A stretch of DNA of 64,000 bases from Croceibacterium_B sp963783195. Its GTDB lineage: Bacteria > Pseudomonadota > Alphaproteobacteria > Sphingomonadales > Sphingomonadaceae. Numbering within the stretch: the first letter of the stretch is position 1; each line of letters starts with the position of its first letter. The notes below the pieces were generated by a model that saw only the letters and a program-made list of their open reading frames with translations, did no database searches and was not told the DNA's origin. Both the position numbers and the translations under genes were made by a program. The stretch covers positions 186,001-250,000 of the forward strand of contig CAWAMV010000004.1 in NCBI GenBank assembly GCA_963783195.1, given 5' to 3'. Shown here piece by piece: positions 7,341 to 15,713 of the stretch.

Positions 7341-8924
7341 TCAGGGCACCAGGACAGTGTCGCGTGCCTCGGGCAGGGTTTCCGGGTAATCGAGAATGAA
7401 GTGCAGGCCCCGGCTCTCGTGGCGCTTGAGCGCGCTCTTCACGATCAGGTCGGCGCATTGCTGCAGGTTGCGCAGCTCGATGAGGTCGGTCGTCACCCGG
7501 AAGTGGCCGTAATAGTCGTCGATCTCGTCGTGCAGCAGCTTGATCCGGTGCGCCGCGCGCTCCAGCCGCTTGGTCGTGCGCACGATGCCGACGTAGTTCC
7601 ACATGAAGCGGCGGATCTCGGTCCAGTTCTGTTTGATGACCACTTCCTCGTCGGAATCGGTCACCCGGCTCTCGTCCCATTCGCGGATCGGCGGCGGCGG
7701 GGCCAGCTCGTCCCAGCAGTCGAGGATGTCCTTCGCCGCGGCCTCGCCGAAGACGAAGCATTCGAGCAGGCTGTTCGAGGCCAGGCGGTTGGCGCCGTGC
7801 AGCCCGCTCTCGGTGCATTCGCCCGCCGCCCACAGGCCCGGCAGGTCGGTCCGCGCGTCGAGCCCGACGAGAACTCCGCCGCAGGTATAATGTTGTGCCG
7901 GGACGACCGGGATCGGCTCCGTGGTCATGTCGATGCCGAGGCCGAGCAGCTTTTCGTGGATGGTCGGGAAGTGCTCCTTCACGAATTCAGGCGGCTGGTG
8001 GCTGATATCGAGGTGGACGTAGTCGAGGCCGTAGCGCTTGATCTGGTCGTCGTTCGCCCGCGCAACGATATCGCGCGGGGCGAGTTCGGCCCGCTCGTCG
8101 TAATCGGGCATGTAGCGGTGGCCGGTGACGGGATTGACGAGCCTGCCGCCTTCGCCGCGCACCGCCTCGGTGATGAGGAAGTTCTTGACCTCGAGATTGT
8201 ACAGGCAGGTCGGGTGGAACTGCATCATCTCCATGTTGGAGACGCGCGCCCCGGCCCGCCAGGCCATCGCGATACCATCGCCGGTCGCGCCGCGCGGGGC
8301 GGTCGAGAACTGGTACACGCGGCCCGCCCCGCCTGCCGCCAGCACGGTCGCCCGCGCGGTGTGGGCCCGGACCTTTCCGGTCGCCGTGTCGAGCGCGTAG
8401 GCGCCCCAGATCCGGCCCGAGCCCGAATAGCGCTCCTCGTTGCGCCCGGTGATGAGATCGACGCAGGTCCGGTCGGGCAACAGGGTGATGTTGGGGTTTT
8501 CCTCGGCGGCTTTGAGCAGCGCGGCCTGCACCGCCCAGCCGGTCGCGTCCGCCACGTGAACGATGCGGCGATGGCTGTGCCCGCCCTCGCGCGTGAGGTG
8601 GAGATTCGCCCCCTCGGTGTTGAACGGCACGCCGAGCTCGACCAGCCGCTCGATCGCCGCCGGGGCGCGCTCGACGACGAACTCGACCGTCTCCAGCCGG
8701 TTCAGCCCGGCCCCCGCCACCATCGTGTCGTGGATGTGTTCGGCAAATGTATCGCCCGCGTCGAGCACGGCGGCGATGCCGCCCTGCGCCCAGGCCGTGC
8801 TGCCGCTGGTCAGCGGGCCCTTGGCGAGCACCGTGACCTTGTGGTGCTGCGCCAGGCCGAGCGCCGCGGTCAGCCCCGCTGCGCCCGAACCGATGACGAG
8901 GATGTCGGTGGAATGCGCTGTCAT
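7341..8924 (-). CDS. nadB: L-aspartate oxidase
   Basis: NadB oxidises L-aspartate to iminoaspartate, the first step of de novo NAD synthesis, using FAD. The product is 527 residues, typical for the family. The FAD dinucleotide motif GSGAAG is at residues 12-17. The flavin-contact GSTAWAQGGIAAV, the active-site region MEMMQFHPTCLYN and the glutamate/histidine-rich HYTCGGVLV and GLHGANRLASNSLLE segments are all present. The C-terminal helical domain is intact. nadA and nadC are not beside it, so the pathway genes are scattered. The start at 8924 is preferred because the dinucleotide fold begins there; the frame extends upstream without a better start. Confidence 0.95.
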   Translation of the reverse strand: MTAHSTDILVIGSGAAGLTAALGLAQHHKVTVLAKGPLTSGSTAWAQGGIAAVLDAGDTFAEHIHDTMVAGAGLNRLETVEFVVERAPAAIERLVELGVPFNTEGANLHLTREGGHSHRRIVHVADATGWAVQAALLKAAEENPNITLLPDRTCVDLITGRNEERYSGSGRIWGAYALDTATGKVRAHTARATVLAAGGAGRVYQFSTAPRGATGDGIAMAWRAGARVSNMEMMQFHPTCLYNLEVKNFLITEAVRGEGGRLVNPVTGHRYMPDYDERAELAPRDIVARANDDQIKRYGLDYVHLDISHQPPEFVKEHFPTIHEKLLGLGIDMTTEPIPVVPAQHYTCGGVLVGLDARTDLPGLWAAGECTESGLHGANRLASNSLLECFVFGEAAAKDILDCWDELAPPPPIREWDESRVTDSDEEVVIKQNWTEIRRFMWNYVGIVRTTKRLERAAHRIKLLHDEIDDYYGHFRVTTDLIELRNLQQCADLIVKSALKRHESRGLHFILDYPETLPEARDTVLVP

Positions 8925-9045
8925 CGCATCGTCATGGCGGGCAGCGCGGCGGGCGGCAAGCCGTTCCGGCCTTGCCCGCCCCCGTCCTGGCGCTTGCCTC
9001 TCTTCGCAGGCGCGATATAGACTGGGCGAAACGAAAGGACGGGGC

Positions 9046-9243
9046 GTGACAGACGAATCTTCGCAAGAGCGCAAGCTTCGCCACAAGCTTGAGAATGTCA
9101 GGCAGGAAAAGGCCGCGTTGCAGGGCTTGCTGTCGCGCGCGGCCGACGAGATCGAAAACCTCGCCGAAGCAGATTGCGAAGACCAGGCGAAGGACCACGC
9201 GATCAAGAAGGCCGCGCGGTTCAAGAAGGCGGCTACGCTCTAG
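9046..9243 (+). CDS. Small coiled-coil protein of unknown function, 65 aa
   Basis: The GTG at 9046 is preceded by AAAGGACGG. The product is almost entirely helical and charged (ERKLRHKLENVRQEKAALQG, then a basic C-terminus KKAARFKKAATL), consistent with a short coiled coil or a nucleic-acid contact. Two acidic residues flank a single cysteine (ADCEDQ). I recall similar short proteins in other sphingomonads, but no function. It is divergent from nadB. Confidence 0.65.
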   Translation: MTDESSQERKLRHKLENVRQEKAALQGLLSRAADEIENLAEADCEDQAKDHAIKKAARFKKAATL

Positions 9244-9253
9244 CCAGGTCGTC

Positions 9254-9421
9254 CTATTCCGCCGCGGGGGCGAGCCAGGCCCGGCCGCTGGCGAGGTCGA
9301 GCGTAAGGTCCCAGCGTTTCAGGAACGTGCGGCCGACGATCCCGTCCATGATCAGGTCGACGACGTAAACATCGCCGTCGAGCGCGATCCCCGGAACGAT
9401 CTCGTCGGAAAGGTCGCTCAG
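9254..9421 (-). CDS. Short ORF resembling the C-terminal strand of a retropepsin-like protein
   Basis: The frame is coupled to the ABC ATPase stop: a CTG overlaps that gene's TGA (CTGA) and GGAG lies five bases upstream. The 55-residue product ends MDGIVGRTFLKRWDLTLDLA followed by a short tail. This is the pattern of the last flap and strand of retropepsin-like aspartic proteases (a GxxFL motif followed by a strand). The catalytic D-T/S-G motif is missing, so it cannot be an active protease alone. It may be a remnant or a small stand-alone protein. CTG starts are rare, which lowers confidence. Confidence 0.35.
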   Translation of the reverse strand: MSDLSDEIVPGIALDGDVYVVDLIMDGIVGRTFLKRWDLTLDLASGRAWLAPAAE

Positions 9422-10368
9422 GCAGGCTCCGGCACGCCGCTGGTGAGCTGGACGAAGACGTCTTCGAGATCCGCCTCGCGGGTCGTGACGTCCTCGATGG
9501 CGAAGCCCTGCGCCTGCAGCAGCGCGAGAACCTGGCCGGCCGTGACCCGTCCCTTGTCGTAGGTGATCGCAACCGTACGCTCGCCGGTCTTCTCGCTCTT
9601 GAGGAACGACGGGTCCTGCGGCGCGGCGGCGATCTCGCGGTCGACCGTCACCTCGACGACCTTCTCGCCCATCATGCCGACCAGCTCGCGCGTCGGCTTG
9701 TCGGTAATCAGCTCGCCGTGGTTGATGATCGCGATGCGGTCGCACAGCTCCTCGGCTTCCTCGAGGTAGTGCGTGGTAAGCACCACGGTCACGCCCTCGG
9801 CGTTGAGCTCGGTGACGAGCTCCCACAACTGGCGCCGCAGCTCGACGTCGACGCCGGCGGTCGGCTCGTCGAGCACGAGGATCGGCGGCGAGTGGACCAT
9901 CGCCTTGGCAATCAGCAGACGGCGCTTCATGCCGCCCGACAGCGTGCGCGAATAGGCGTTGCGCTTGTCGGCCAGGTGCACCGCGCGCAGCAGTTCGTCC
10001 GACCGGCGCAGCGCCTTGGCCACGCCATACATCCCGCCCTGGTTCTCGAGCACCTCGAACGGGGTGAAGAACGGGTCGAAGACGATTTCCTGCGGCACGA
10101 TGCCGATCGAAAGCTTGGCGTTGCGGTGGTCGCGGTCGATGTCGTGGCCCCAGATCTTCACCGTGCCGCTGGTCTTGTTGACCAGGCCCGCCATGATGTT
10201 GATCAGCGTCGACTTGCCCGCGCCGTTGGGGCCGAGCAGGCCGAAGATGCCGCCCTGCGGCACATCGAAGCTCACGCCCTTCAACGCCAGCTTGGGCAGC
10301 GCGTCTCCGGAAGAGGCGTATTCCTTGACGAGATCGCGGATCTCGATGGCGGGTCCGTTGTCGCTCAT
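9418..10368 (-). CDS. ABC-2 type transporter ATP-binding protein
   Basis: The product is 316 residues. Walker A is GPNGAGKS near residue 42, the signature is LSGGMKRR, and Walker B is ILVLDEPTAGVD, followed by the TTHYLEEAEEL switch-histidine region. The last ~80 residues form the extra domain typical of ABC-2 exporters of the NodI/CcmA-like group. Partner permeases are normally adjacent but none is seen in the window; downstream is only a 55-residue ORF. The start at 10368 begins MSDNGPAIEIRDLVKEYAS, just ahead of the first strand. The substrate is unknown. Confidence 0.9.
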   Translation of the reverse strand: MSDNGPAIEIRDLVKEYASSGDALPKLALKGVSFDVPQGGIFGLLGPNGAGKSTLINIMAGLVNKTSGTVKIWGHDIDRDHRNAKLSIGIVPQEIVFDPFFTPFEVLENQGGMYGVAKALRRSDELLRAVHLADKRNAYSRTLSGGMKRRLLIAKAMVHSPPILVLDEPTAGVDVELRRQLWELVTELNAEGVTVVLTTHYLEEAEELCDRIAIINHGELITDKPTRELVGMMGEKVVEVTVDREIAAAPQDPSFLKSEKTGERTVAITYDKGRVTAGQVLALLQAQGFAIEDVTTREADLEDVFVQLTSGVPEPA

Positions 10369-10432
10369 GGCTGGCGCTTTAGGAGCGCGCGGCCAGTTGC
10401 GCCAGTGCGCGCTTCGCGATAACGGAAAGGAC

Positions 10433-10693
10433 ATGATCGACGTACCTGAAATCACCATAGTCGACACTCGCCGCGTCTCGTGCGACGGGGCCGGCGCGAT
10501 CCGTGGCGGCACGGGCTATCGCCCGGCGGCGCTGGGTCACCCGCGCGTCTGGCTCGAGATCGACGAGAAGGGCTATGTCGACTGCGGCTATTGCGACCGC
10601 CGCTTCGTGCTGGCGGGCAGCCCGGCCGAGCACGGCATCCGCGAGGTTTCCCCGGGCGACCTGCCACCGCCCGGCGACGGCAGCGTGGCCTGA
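10433..10693 (+). CDS. Zinc-finger domain protein of the CHCC (NDUFS6-like) family, 86 aa
   Basis: The product has the CHCC zinc-finger pattern. A first Cys is in RRVSCDG, a His in ALGHPRVWLEI, and a CxxC in VDCGYCDRRFVL. In alphaproteobacteria this family corresponds to the mitochondrial complex I accessory subunit NDUFS6, so a link to NADH dehydrogenase assembly is plausible, though no nuo gene is nearby. GGAAAGG precedes the ATG at 10433. It is divergent from the ABC ATPase gene. Confidence 0.85.
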   Translation: MIDVPEITIVDTRRVSCDGAGAIRGGTGYRPAALGHPRVWLEIDEKGYVDCGYCDRRFVLAGSPAEHGIREVSPGDLPPPGDGSVA

Positions 10694-10757
10694 TCGGCCC
10701 GGCGCGTCAGCGATGGTTCAGCCTTCGCGCGCTAGGGTCCGTCCCAGGAGAACGACC

Positions 10758-11162
10758 ATGAAGAAACTAGCTTTGATTGCGGCCGGTGCGGCCCTTGCCC
10801 TGACCGGCGGCGGTGTCGCCGCGAAGTCGGCGCGGGAAAAGGGCGAAGTGCGCCTCGAGAAGATGCTCGCAGGCCGCGTCGCCGGCGAACCGAGCAACTG
10901 CATCACCACGATGCGCGGATCGAGCAACGCGATGCAGATCATCGACGGCACGGCGCTGGTCTACGATGCCGGCGACACGATCTGGGTCGCCCGCCCGCGC
11001 GACCCGCGGATGCTGGATTCCAGCGATGTCCTGATCATGGACCGCTTCAGCCCCTCGCGCCTCTGCGCGATCGAGCCGATGCGCACCGTCGACCGGACGA
11101 ACGGCTTCATGACCGGCATCGTCATGCTCGACGATTTCGTGCCGTACACGAAGGCAGGCTGA
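10758..11162 (+). CDS. Secreted hypothetical protein, 134 aa
   Basis: A signal peptide (MKKLALIAAGAALALTGGGV, cleavage after AAA near 22) precedes a mature domain with two cysteines (PSNCITTMRG and SRLCAIEPM) that probably pair in the periplasm. A strong AGGAG site lies six bases before the ATG. It ends four bases before the DUF924 gene, so the two are likely cotranscribed. I recall similar uncharacterised proteins in Sphingomonadales; no function is known to me. Confidence 0.7.
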   Translation: MKKLALIAAGAALALTGGGVAAKSAREKGEVRLEKMLAGRVAGEPSNCITTMRGSSNAMQIIDGTALVYDAGDTIWVARPRDPRMLDSSDVLIMDRFSPSRLCAIEPMRTVDRTNGFMTGIVMLDDFVPYTKAG

Positions 11163-11166
11163 CCAT

Positions 11167-11721
11167 TTGACCGCCGCCCGGCGCGCCTGGGCGGCGGACC
11201 TGTTGCATTTCTGGTTCCACGATCTGCGGCCGGCGGACTGGTTTCGCCCTGCGCCGCAGGTCGACGCTGCGCTGGACAAGCGCTTCGGGCGCTGGCTTGC
11301 CGCCCTTCGGACCCAACCTGCCGACACCTTCCTGACAGATTCCGCCACCGCCCGTGCCGCGGTGCTGCTGTTCGACCAGATCCCACGCAATATCCATCGC
11401 GACAGCCCGCTGGCATTCGCGACCGATCCGCTGGCGCGAACGATTGCGTATGAAGCGCTCGATCGCGGCTGGGACACCGGCCTGAACACCGCCGGACGCC
11501 AGTTCCTCGCCATGCCGCTGATGCACGCGGAGCACATCGCCGATCAGGGCGCCAGCCTCGCCTACTTCACCGCGCTGGGCGATGCCGAGATCATGAAGTT
11601 CGCCCGCGGGCATCACCGCATGATCGCTCGCTTCGGGCGCTTCCCGCATCGCAACGACACGCTCGGCCGCCGTTCGACCCGGGCGGAAAAGAAAGCGGTC
11701 GAGCAGGGCTTCGCCTGGTAG
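11167..11721 (+). CDS. DUF924 family protein, 184 aa
   Basis: The product matches DUF924, all-helical proteins related to the TPR superfamily. It carries LLHFWFHDLRPADWF at the start, the conserved LLFDQIPRNIHRDSP and AMPLMHAEHIADQ segments, and HHRMIARFGRFPHRN near the end. A TTG start at 11167, directly after the previous stop, gives MTAARRAWAADLL. No ATG is available before the conserved part. No reaction is established for the family. Confidence 0.85.
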   Translation: MTAARRAWAADLLHFWFHDLRPADWFRPAPQVDAALDKRFGRWLAALRTQPADTFLTDSATARAAVLLFDQIPRNIHRDSPLAFATDPLARTIAYEALDRGWDTGLNTAGRQFLAMPLMHAEHIADQGASLAYFTALGDAEIMKFARGHHRMIARFGRFPHRNDTLGRRSTRAEKKAVEQGFAW

Positions 11722-11802
11722 TTCCCCTTAATTCGCCCGCCCGTCGATCGCGCTAGACTGCGGGGGATCGCGCCCGTCGGCGCGATGCTAAGGAGACAGC
11801 CC

Positions 11803-12057
11803 ATGATGCGCCCCCGCACCACCCCCCGCAACGCCCCCCGCAACGCCCTCCGCGTTGCCCTCGCCTCGCTGGCTGGCGCAGGGCTCGTCCTTGCCGCGCC
11901 CGCTGCCGCGGCAACCCCGCAGCGCGCCGCCAGCGACAGCGCCGAGAGCGAATCGCTGGCCGGTTCCTGGCTGCCCTTCGCCCTGCTGCTCGGTGCGGCG
12001 GTCGTGGTGGCCCTCGTGGTCACGGACGACAGCGGCGAAGCGCCCACCAGCCCCTAG
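11803..12057 (+). CDS. Small exported single-helix membrane protein, 84 aa (tandem paralogue 1)
   Basis: An Arg/Asn/Pro-rich leader and a hydrophobic signal segment (ASLAGAGLVLAAPAAAAT) are followed by a short acidic linker and one transmembrane helix (LPFALLLGAAVVVALVV). The protein ends in the acidic tail DDSGEAPTSP. AAGGAGA lies ahead of the ATG at 11803. The following gene encodes a clear paralogue with the same layout and a near-identical tail. Function unknown. Confidence 0.65.
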   Translation: MMRPRTTPRNAPRNALRVALASLAGAGLVLAAPAAAATPQRAASDSAESESLAGSWLPFALLLGAAVVVALVVTDDSGEAPTSP

Positions 12058-12157
12058 CGCAAGTGCAATTGCCCGGTTTCGCCGGGCCCGAACCTTCGCT
12101 AGAGCCTGCTTCGCCAGAGCGTGCCCGGCCAGTGTGGGCCGACCAGTGGAGTTCCCG

Positions 12158-12376
12158 ATGACCCTTGCCCGCAGTGCCCTTGCAGCCCTCGCCGCAGCCG
12201 GCCTTGCCTTGGCCCCGCTAGCCGCTCACGCTGCTCCGGAGCGCACGCCGTCGCCTGTCGCCGAAGTGGACGGTTTCGTCGGAAACTGGGTCATCGGGGC
12301 GCTGCTCCTGGGCGCGCTGGTGCCGCTCGCGATCCTGCTGGCGAGCGACAGCGAGAACACGCCCGCCAGCCCCTAG
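12158..12376 (+). CDS. Small exported single-helix membrane protein, 72 aa (tandem paralogue 2)
   Basis: The architecture matches the preceding gene: a signal segment (LAALAAAGLALAPLAAHAA), an acidic linker, one helix (WVIGALLLGALVPLAILLAS) and the tail DSENTPASP. A TGGAG site precedes the ATG at 12158. The ~100 bases between the two genes also look alike in layout, suggesting a tandem duplication. It is convergent with hom. Function unknown. Confidence 0.65.
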   Translation: MTLARSALAALAAAGLALAPLAAHAAPERTPSPVAEVDGFVGNWVIGALLLGALVPLAILLASDSENTPASP

Positions 12377-12419
12377 CGGCCAGAGCCCGAGCTAAATCGC
12401 GCCAGGGGCCCGGCGGCTC

Positions 12420-13730
12420 CTAGTCGATCAGGCGCATGACCAGCGGCGGCTCGGCCAGGCTGTCGGAGCCCTCGAGCAGGCCCAGCGCCTTGGCGACGTT
12501 GGCTTCGGGCCCCTCGTGCGTGACCATGGCCACCAGCACCTCGCCGCCTTCCTCCGGCCGTCCTTGCTGGATCAGGCTCTCGATCGAGACTCCCCCATCG
12601 CGCATGGCCGCGGTGATCTCGGCCAGCACGCCGGGGCGGTCGGCCACGACGAAGCGCAGGTAGGTGCGATTGGTGCGGTGGCCCGAATCGGCCGGGGCGA
12701 GCGCCTCCAGCCCGGCCGCCGGGACCGAGAACGGCGCGCCGGTATCGCCGCGCGCTATGTCGACGATGTCGGCCGCCACGGCGCTCGCCGTCGGTCCGTC
12801 GCCCGCGCCGGCGCCCTGAAACAGCAGCGCCCCGGCAAAGTTGCCCTCGGCCACGACGGCGTTGGTCGCACCCTCGACCGCCGCGAGCGGATGGCCGAGC
12901 GGCACCAGGCAGGGCTTGACGCGCTGGAACAGCTCGCCCCTGTCATCGACTTCGGCGGTACCGATCAGCCGGATGCGATAACCGAGCACGCCCGCCTGGG
13001 CGATATCGGCCGCGCGCACCCGGCCGATCCCGCCGACATCGACCGCGGGAAAGTCGATCTTGGCCCCGAAGGCGATGGCGGCGAGGATCGCGAGCTTGTG
13101 GGCCGCATCGATCCCCTCGACGTCGAACGTCGGGTCGGCCTCCGCGTAGCCGAGCGCCTGGGCCTCGGCGAGGACCTCGCCGAAGTCGCGCCCGGTCTGC
13201 TCCATCGTCGAGAGGATGTAGTTGCAGGTCCCGTTGAGGATGCCGAAGATGCGTTCGATGCGATTGGCCGCGGCGCCTTCGCGCAGGCCCTTGATGACCG
13301 GGATTCCGCCGGCGACGGCAGCCTCGAAGCGCAGCGCCGCGCCGTTCGCTTCGGCGAGTTGCGCCAGTTCCAGTCCGTGATGGGCGATCATGGCCTTGTT
13401 GGCGGTGACCAGCGCCTTGCCCGTGCCGAGCGCCTTGCGGGCGGTGGTGAGCGCCGGGCCGTCCGCTCCGCCGACCAGTTCGACCACCACGTCCACGTCG
13501 GAGCGCTCGGCCAGCGCCGTCATGTCGTCCTCCCAGGCGTAGGGCGACAGGTCGATCCCGCGGTCCTTGGCGCGGTCGCGGGCCGACACGGCGACGATTT
13601 CCAGCGGCCGCCCCGCGCGGCGCGCGATGAGGTCGCCGTTGGTCTCGATCAGGCGAACGAGCCCGGCACCCACGGTGCCGAGTCCGGCCAGGGCGATCCT
13701 GAGCGGCGCGGTCGACTGCGGTTCGGTCAT
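12420..13730 (-). CDS. hom: Homoserine dehydrogenase
   Basis: The enzyme reduces aspartate semialdehyde to homoserine for threonine, methionine and isoleucine synthesis. The 436-residue product has the NAD(P) motif GLGTVGAG near residue 16, the KALVTANKAMIAHHG segment, the catalytic region VAGGIPVIKGLREGA with the downstream GILNGTCNYILSTM, and EGIDAAHKLAILAAIAFG. The C-terminal ~80 residues form an ACT domain (FVVADRPGVLAEITAAMRDG), the usual site of threonine feedback. No aspartokinase is fused. It is followed on the same strand by nothing close; the secreted protein gene at 13813 lies upstream. Confidence 0.95.
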   Translation of the reverse strand: MTEPQSTAPLRIALAGLGTVGAGLVRLIETNGDLIARRAGRPLEIVAVSARDRAKDRGIDLSPYAWEDDMTALAERSDVDVVVELVGGADGPALTTARKALGTGKALVTANKAMIAHHGLELAQLAEANGAALRFEAAVAGGIPVIKGLREGAAANRIERIFGILNGTCNYILSTMEQTGRDFGEVLAEAQALGYAEADPTFDVEGIDAAHKLAILAAIAFGAKIDFPAVDVGGIGRVRAADIAQAGVLGYRIRLIGTAEVDDRGELFQRVKPCLVPLGHPLAAVEGATNAVVAEGNFAGALLFQGAGAGDGPTASAVAADIVDIARGDTGAPFSVPAAGLEALAPADSGHRTNRTYLRFVVADRPGVLAEITAAMRDGGVSIESLIQQGRPEEGGEVLVAMVTHEGPEANVAKALGLLEGSDSLAEPPLVMRLID

Positions 13731-13812
13731 CTTCGGGTCCCCTACGTTGAAGCGGGCCGCCGGTTAGGGCCCCGCCTCGCCGTTGGCTAGGGGACGGTTG
13801 CAGGCGATACGA

Positions 13813-14685
13813 TCAGGACGACTGGCGCGTGCGGTCACAGGGGCCGAGCTGGCGCAGGATCAGCGCGTAGTCGGCCCGTACCTGGGCCTGCGCGTCCGCT
13901 TCGCGCTGGATGAACGCCTTGCGCGGCAGTTCGGCGGGCAGCGAACAGGCGAGCCGATACCAGGCGAGCGTGTCGGCTTCGGGCGGCCGGGCCGCCTGGT
14001 CCACCAGTTCGGTCCACGCAACGCCCCAGGTCGGCGCCATGCCCGGCCGGCGCAGGACCGTGAGCGACACCGGCGTTCCGTCCGCCGTCTCGACGAATAT
14101 CTGCGTCTCCGATTCGCCCGCGAGGTTGCCCGCGACCGACATGGCATCGCGCACCCCGGTGATTCGCGGCGCTGCGTCCGGCGCGGCGAGCTCCACGATG
14201 ATCGAGCGCAGGCGAGCCTCCGTCTCGGCGTCTGTCGGGATCTGCGCATCGGGCTCGACGAGCTGCAACTGCCCGGGCTTGCCCGGGACGGGCCGCGCGA
14301 AGACGATGAACGACTGCTTCTTCAGCTTGGGCGGCTTGCCCTTCGGCCCCGCCGGGACATCGGCCAGGTAAGCGAACGAATCGCCGAGCGCCGCGGGCGC
14401 CTTGAGCGCAGCTTCGGTCTCGGTCTCGAGGTAGAGACGCACGCGGCCGGGCGCGAGGCCCGGCGCACGCTCGGGCTTGACCGCGACCTGGTCCTTCACC
14501 TTCACGCGGGCGACCACCGGGGAAGCTTCCACGAGGCCGGCGAGATCGGGGTAGGTCATACTCGCGGCCACCGGGGCCGGCGGAGTCTGGGCCTGGCCCG
14601 GAAGGGCGCAGGCGGCCAGTAGAGCCGGCAAGGCGACCAGCAGGCGCTGAGCGGGGCGGCAGGTCAGGGACGAATCGATTCGCAT
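13813..14685 (-). CDS. Exported hypothetical protein, probable lipoprotein, 290 aa
   Basis: The amino end has a hydrophobic segment ending LLAACALPGQAQ, which fits either a lipobox (LAAC) or an AQA cleavage site. The mature protein has an Ala/Pro-rich start (TPPAPVAAS), a basic patch GPKGKPPKLKKQ, and a C-terminal region with two cysteines (RLACSLPAEL and QLGPCDRTR). I do not recognise a domain, although comparable proteins occur in sphingomonads. It is divergent from tonB across a 329-base control region. Confidence 0.65.
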   Translation of the reverse strand: MRIDSSLTCRPAQRLLVALPALLAACALPGQAQTPPAPVAASMTYPDLAGLVEASPVVARVKVKDQVAVKPERAPGLAPGRVRLYLETETEAALKAPAALGDSFAYLADVPAGPKGKPPKLKKQSFIVFARPVPGKPGQLQLVEPDAQIPTDAETEARLRSIIVELAAPDAAPRITGVRDAMSVAGNLAGESETQIFVETADGTPVSLTVLRRPGMAPTWGVAWTELVDQAARPPEADTLAWYRLACSLPAELPRKAFIQREADAQAQVRADYALILRQLGPCDRTRQSS

Positions 14686-15014
14686 CGTGGCGACTCCATG
14701 CAGAAGGGTGGCGGCGAGCGCAAACGGCCCTGGGTCCTCAGTTGGAAGTCGTTTGGGCCTGAATCCCGTGTTAACCGATAAAGCGTTTGCCCATGCATTG
14801 CTTCGCGGCTAAGGCTCGGCGAAATAGGGACCCCTGAAAACAGCAATAAACTGTGGGTCCCGGGCTGGTTGGCCTGCGATCGGTAACGGCCGATCGCGCC
14901 GCAGCCTTCATGGTGGACATGGCCCGGAAGAGCCTGAGAGGATGAAAGTCCTACGGGCTTTGTCGGGCTTGCCGGGCCTTGGGGTCCGGACGGGTAACGG
15001 AGTGAAGGGACTGG
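14686..15014. other. Divergent control region before tonB
   Basis: No gene is seen. The region probably holds the tonB operon promoter and a long leader. It contains GGGACCC (14827-14833) and GGGTCCC (14855-14861) as an inverted pair, and a hairpin with arms GCGATCGG (14876-14883) and CCGATCGC (14890-14897) around a six-base loop. I see no convincing Fur box. Confidence 0.5.
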
Positions 15015-15677
15015 ATGGCTTACGCTGACCAAGGAATGAGCACCAATCGCATCGTAGCGATTGTCATTGTCGGTATTCTCCATCTTCTCGTCGGCTATGC
15101 GCTGGTGACCGGCCTTGCCTATTCGGCGGCCAAGAAGCTGGTTGAACGGGTGACGACGGTGGACGTGGAAGAACCGCCGCCGCCGGAGGAGGAACCGCCG
15201 CCGCCGCCGGAGCAGCCGGACGTCGTTCCGCCGCCGGTCGCGCCACCGCCGCCGATCAACGTTTCGGTCAGGCCGCCGCCCGTGCAGGTGACGACGGTGA
15301 TTCCGCCGCCGGCTCCGCCGGTGCGGATCATCCCGCCTGCCGCGCCGCCGGCTCCGCCGCCGCCGCCGCCGCCGCCTTCGCAGGCTCGTGGCGCGCAGCC
15401 CGACGGTCAGGGCCGCTGGCAGCAGCGCATCATCGACAACTATCCTCCGCGGGCGATCCGTAACGAGGAGCAGGGCACCGTCGGTCTTACCGTCACGGTG
15501 AATGCGGAAGGTCGCGTGGCGGATTGCTCGGTTACGTCTTCGAGCGGGTCGAGCACGCTCGACGATGCGGCCTGCACCGACATCACGCGTTTCGCCCGGT
15601 TCAAGCCGGCGTTGAACGATGCAGGCAATCCGACCACGGGGCGTTGGTCGACCCGCATCACCTACAGGCTCAACTGA
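15015..15677 (+). CDS. tonB: TonB family energy transducer, 220 aa
   Basis: TonB links the inner-membrane proton motive force to TonB-dependent receptors in the outer membrane. The single membrane anchor is at about residues 13-37. An exceptionally proline-rich spacer (about 52-125) contains alternating Pro/Glu and long Pro runs. The C-terminal TonB domain runs from about 130 (QQRIIDNYPPRAIRNEEQGT) to the end, with a cysteine pair (ADCSVTSS, DDAACTDI). It opens a four-gene operon with exbB and two exbD genes. A second in-frame ATG (residue 8, MSTNRIVAIVIVG) is an equally possible start. Confidence 0.92.
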   Translation: MAYADQGMSTNRIVAIVIVGILHLLVGYALVTGLAYSAAKKLVERVTTVDVEEPPPPEEEPPPPPEQPDVVPPPVAPPPPINVSVRPPPVQVTTVIPPPAPPVRIIPPAAPPAPPPPPPPPSQARGAQPDGQGRWQQRIIDNYPPRAIRNEEQGTVGLTVTVNAEGRVADCSVTSSSGSSTLDDAACTDITRFARFKPALNDAGNPTTGRWSTRITYRLN

Positions 15678-15713
15678 TACTGCTTTAGAACTTCTTCAGA
15701 GAGGACAACCCGC

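Noticed and set aside
14686..15014. Fur box or small RNA in the tonB leader
   Set aside because: I found inverted repeats but no sequence close to a 19-bp Fur site and no clear sRNA terminator.
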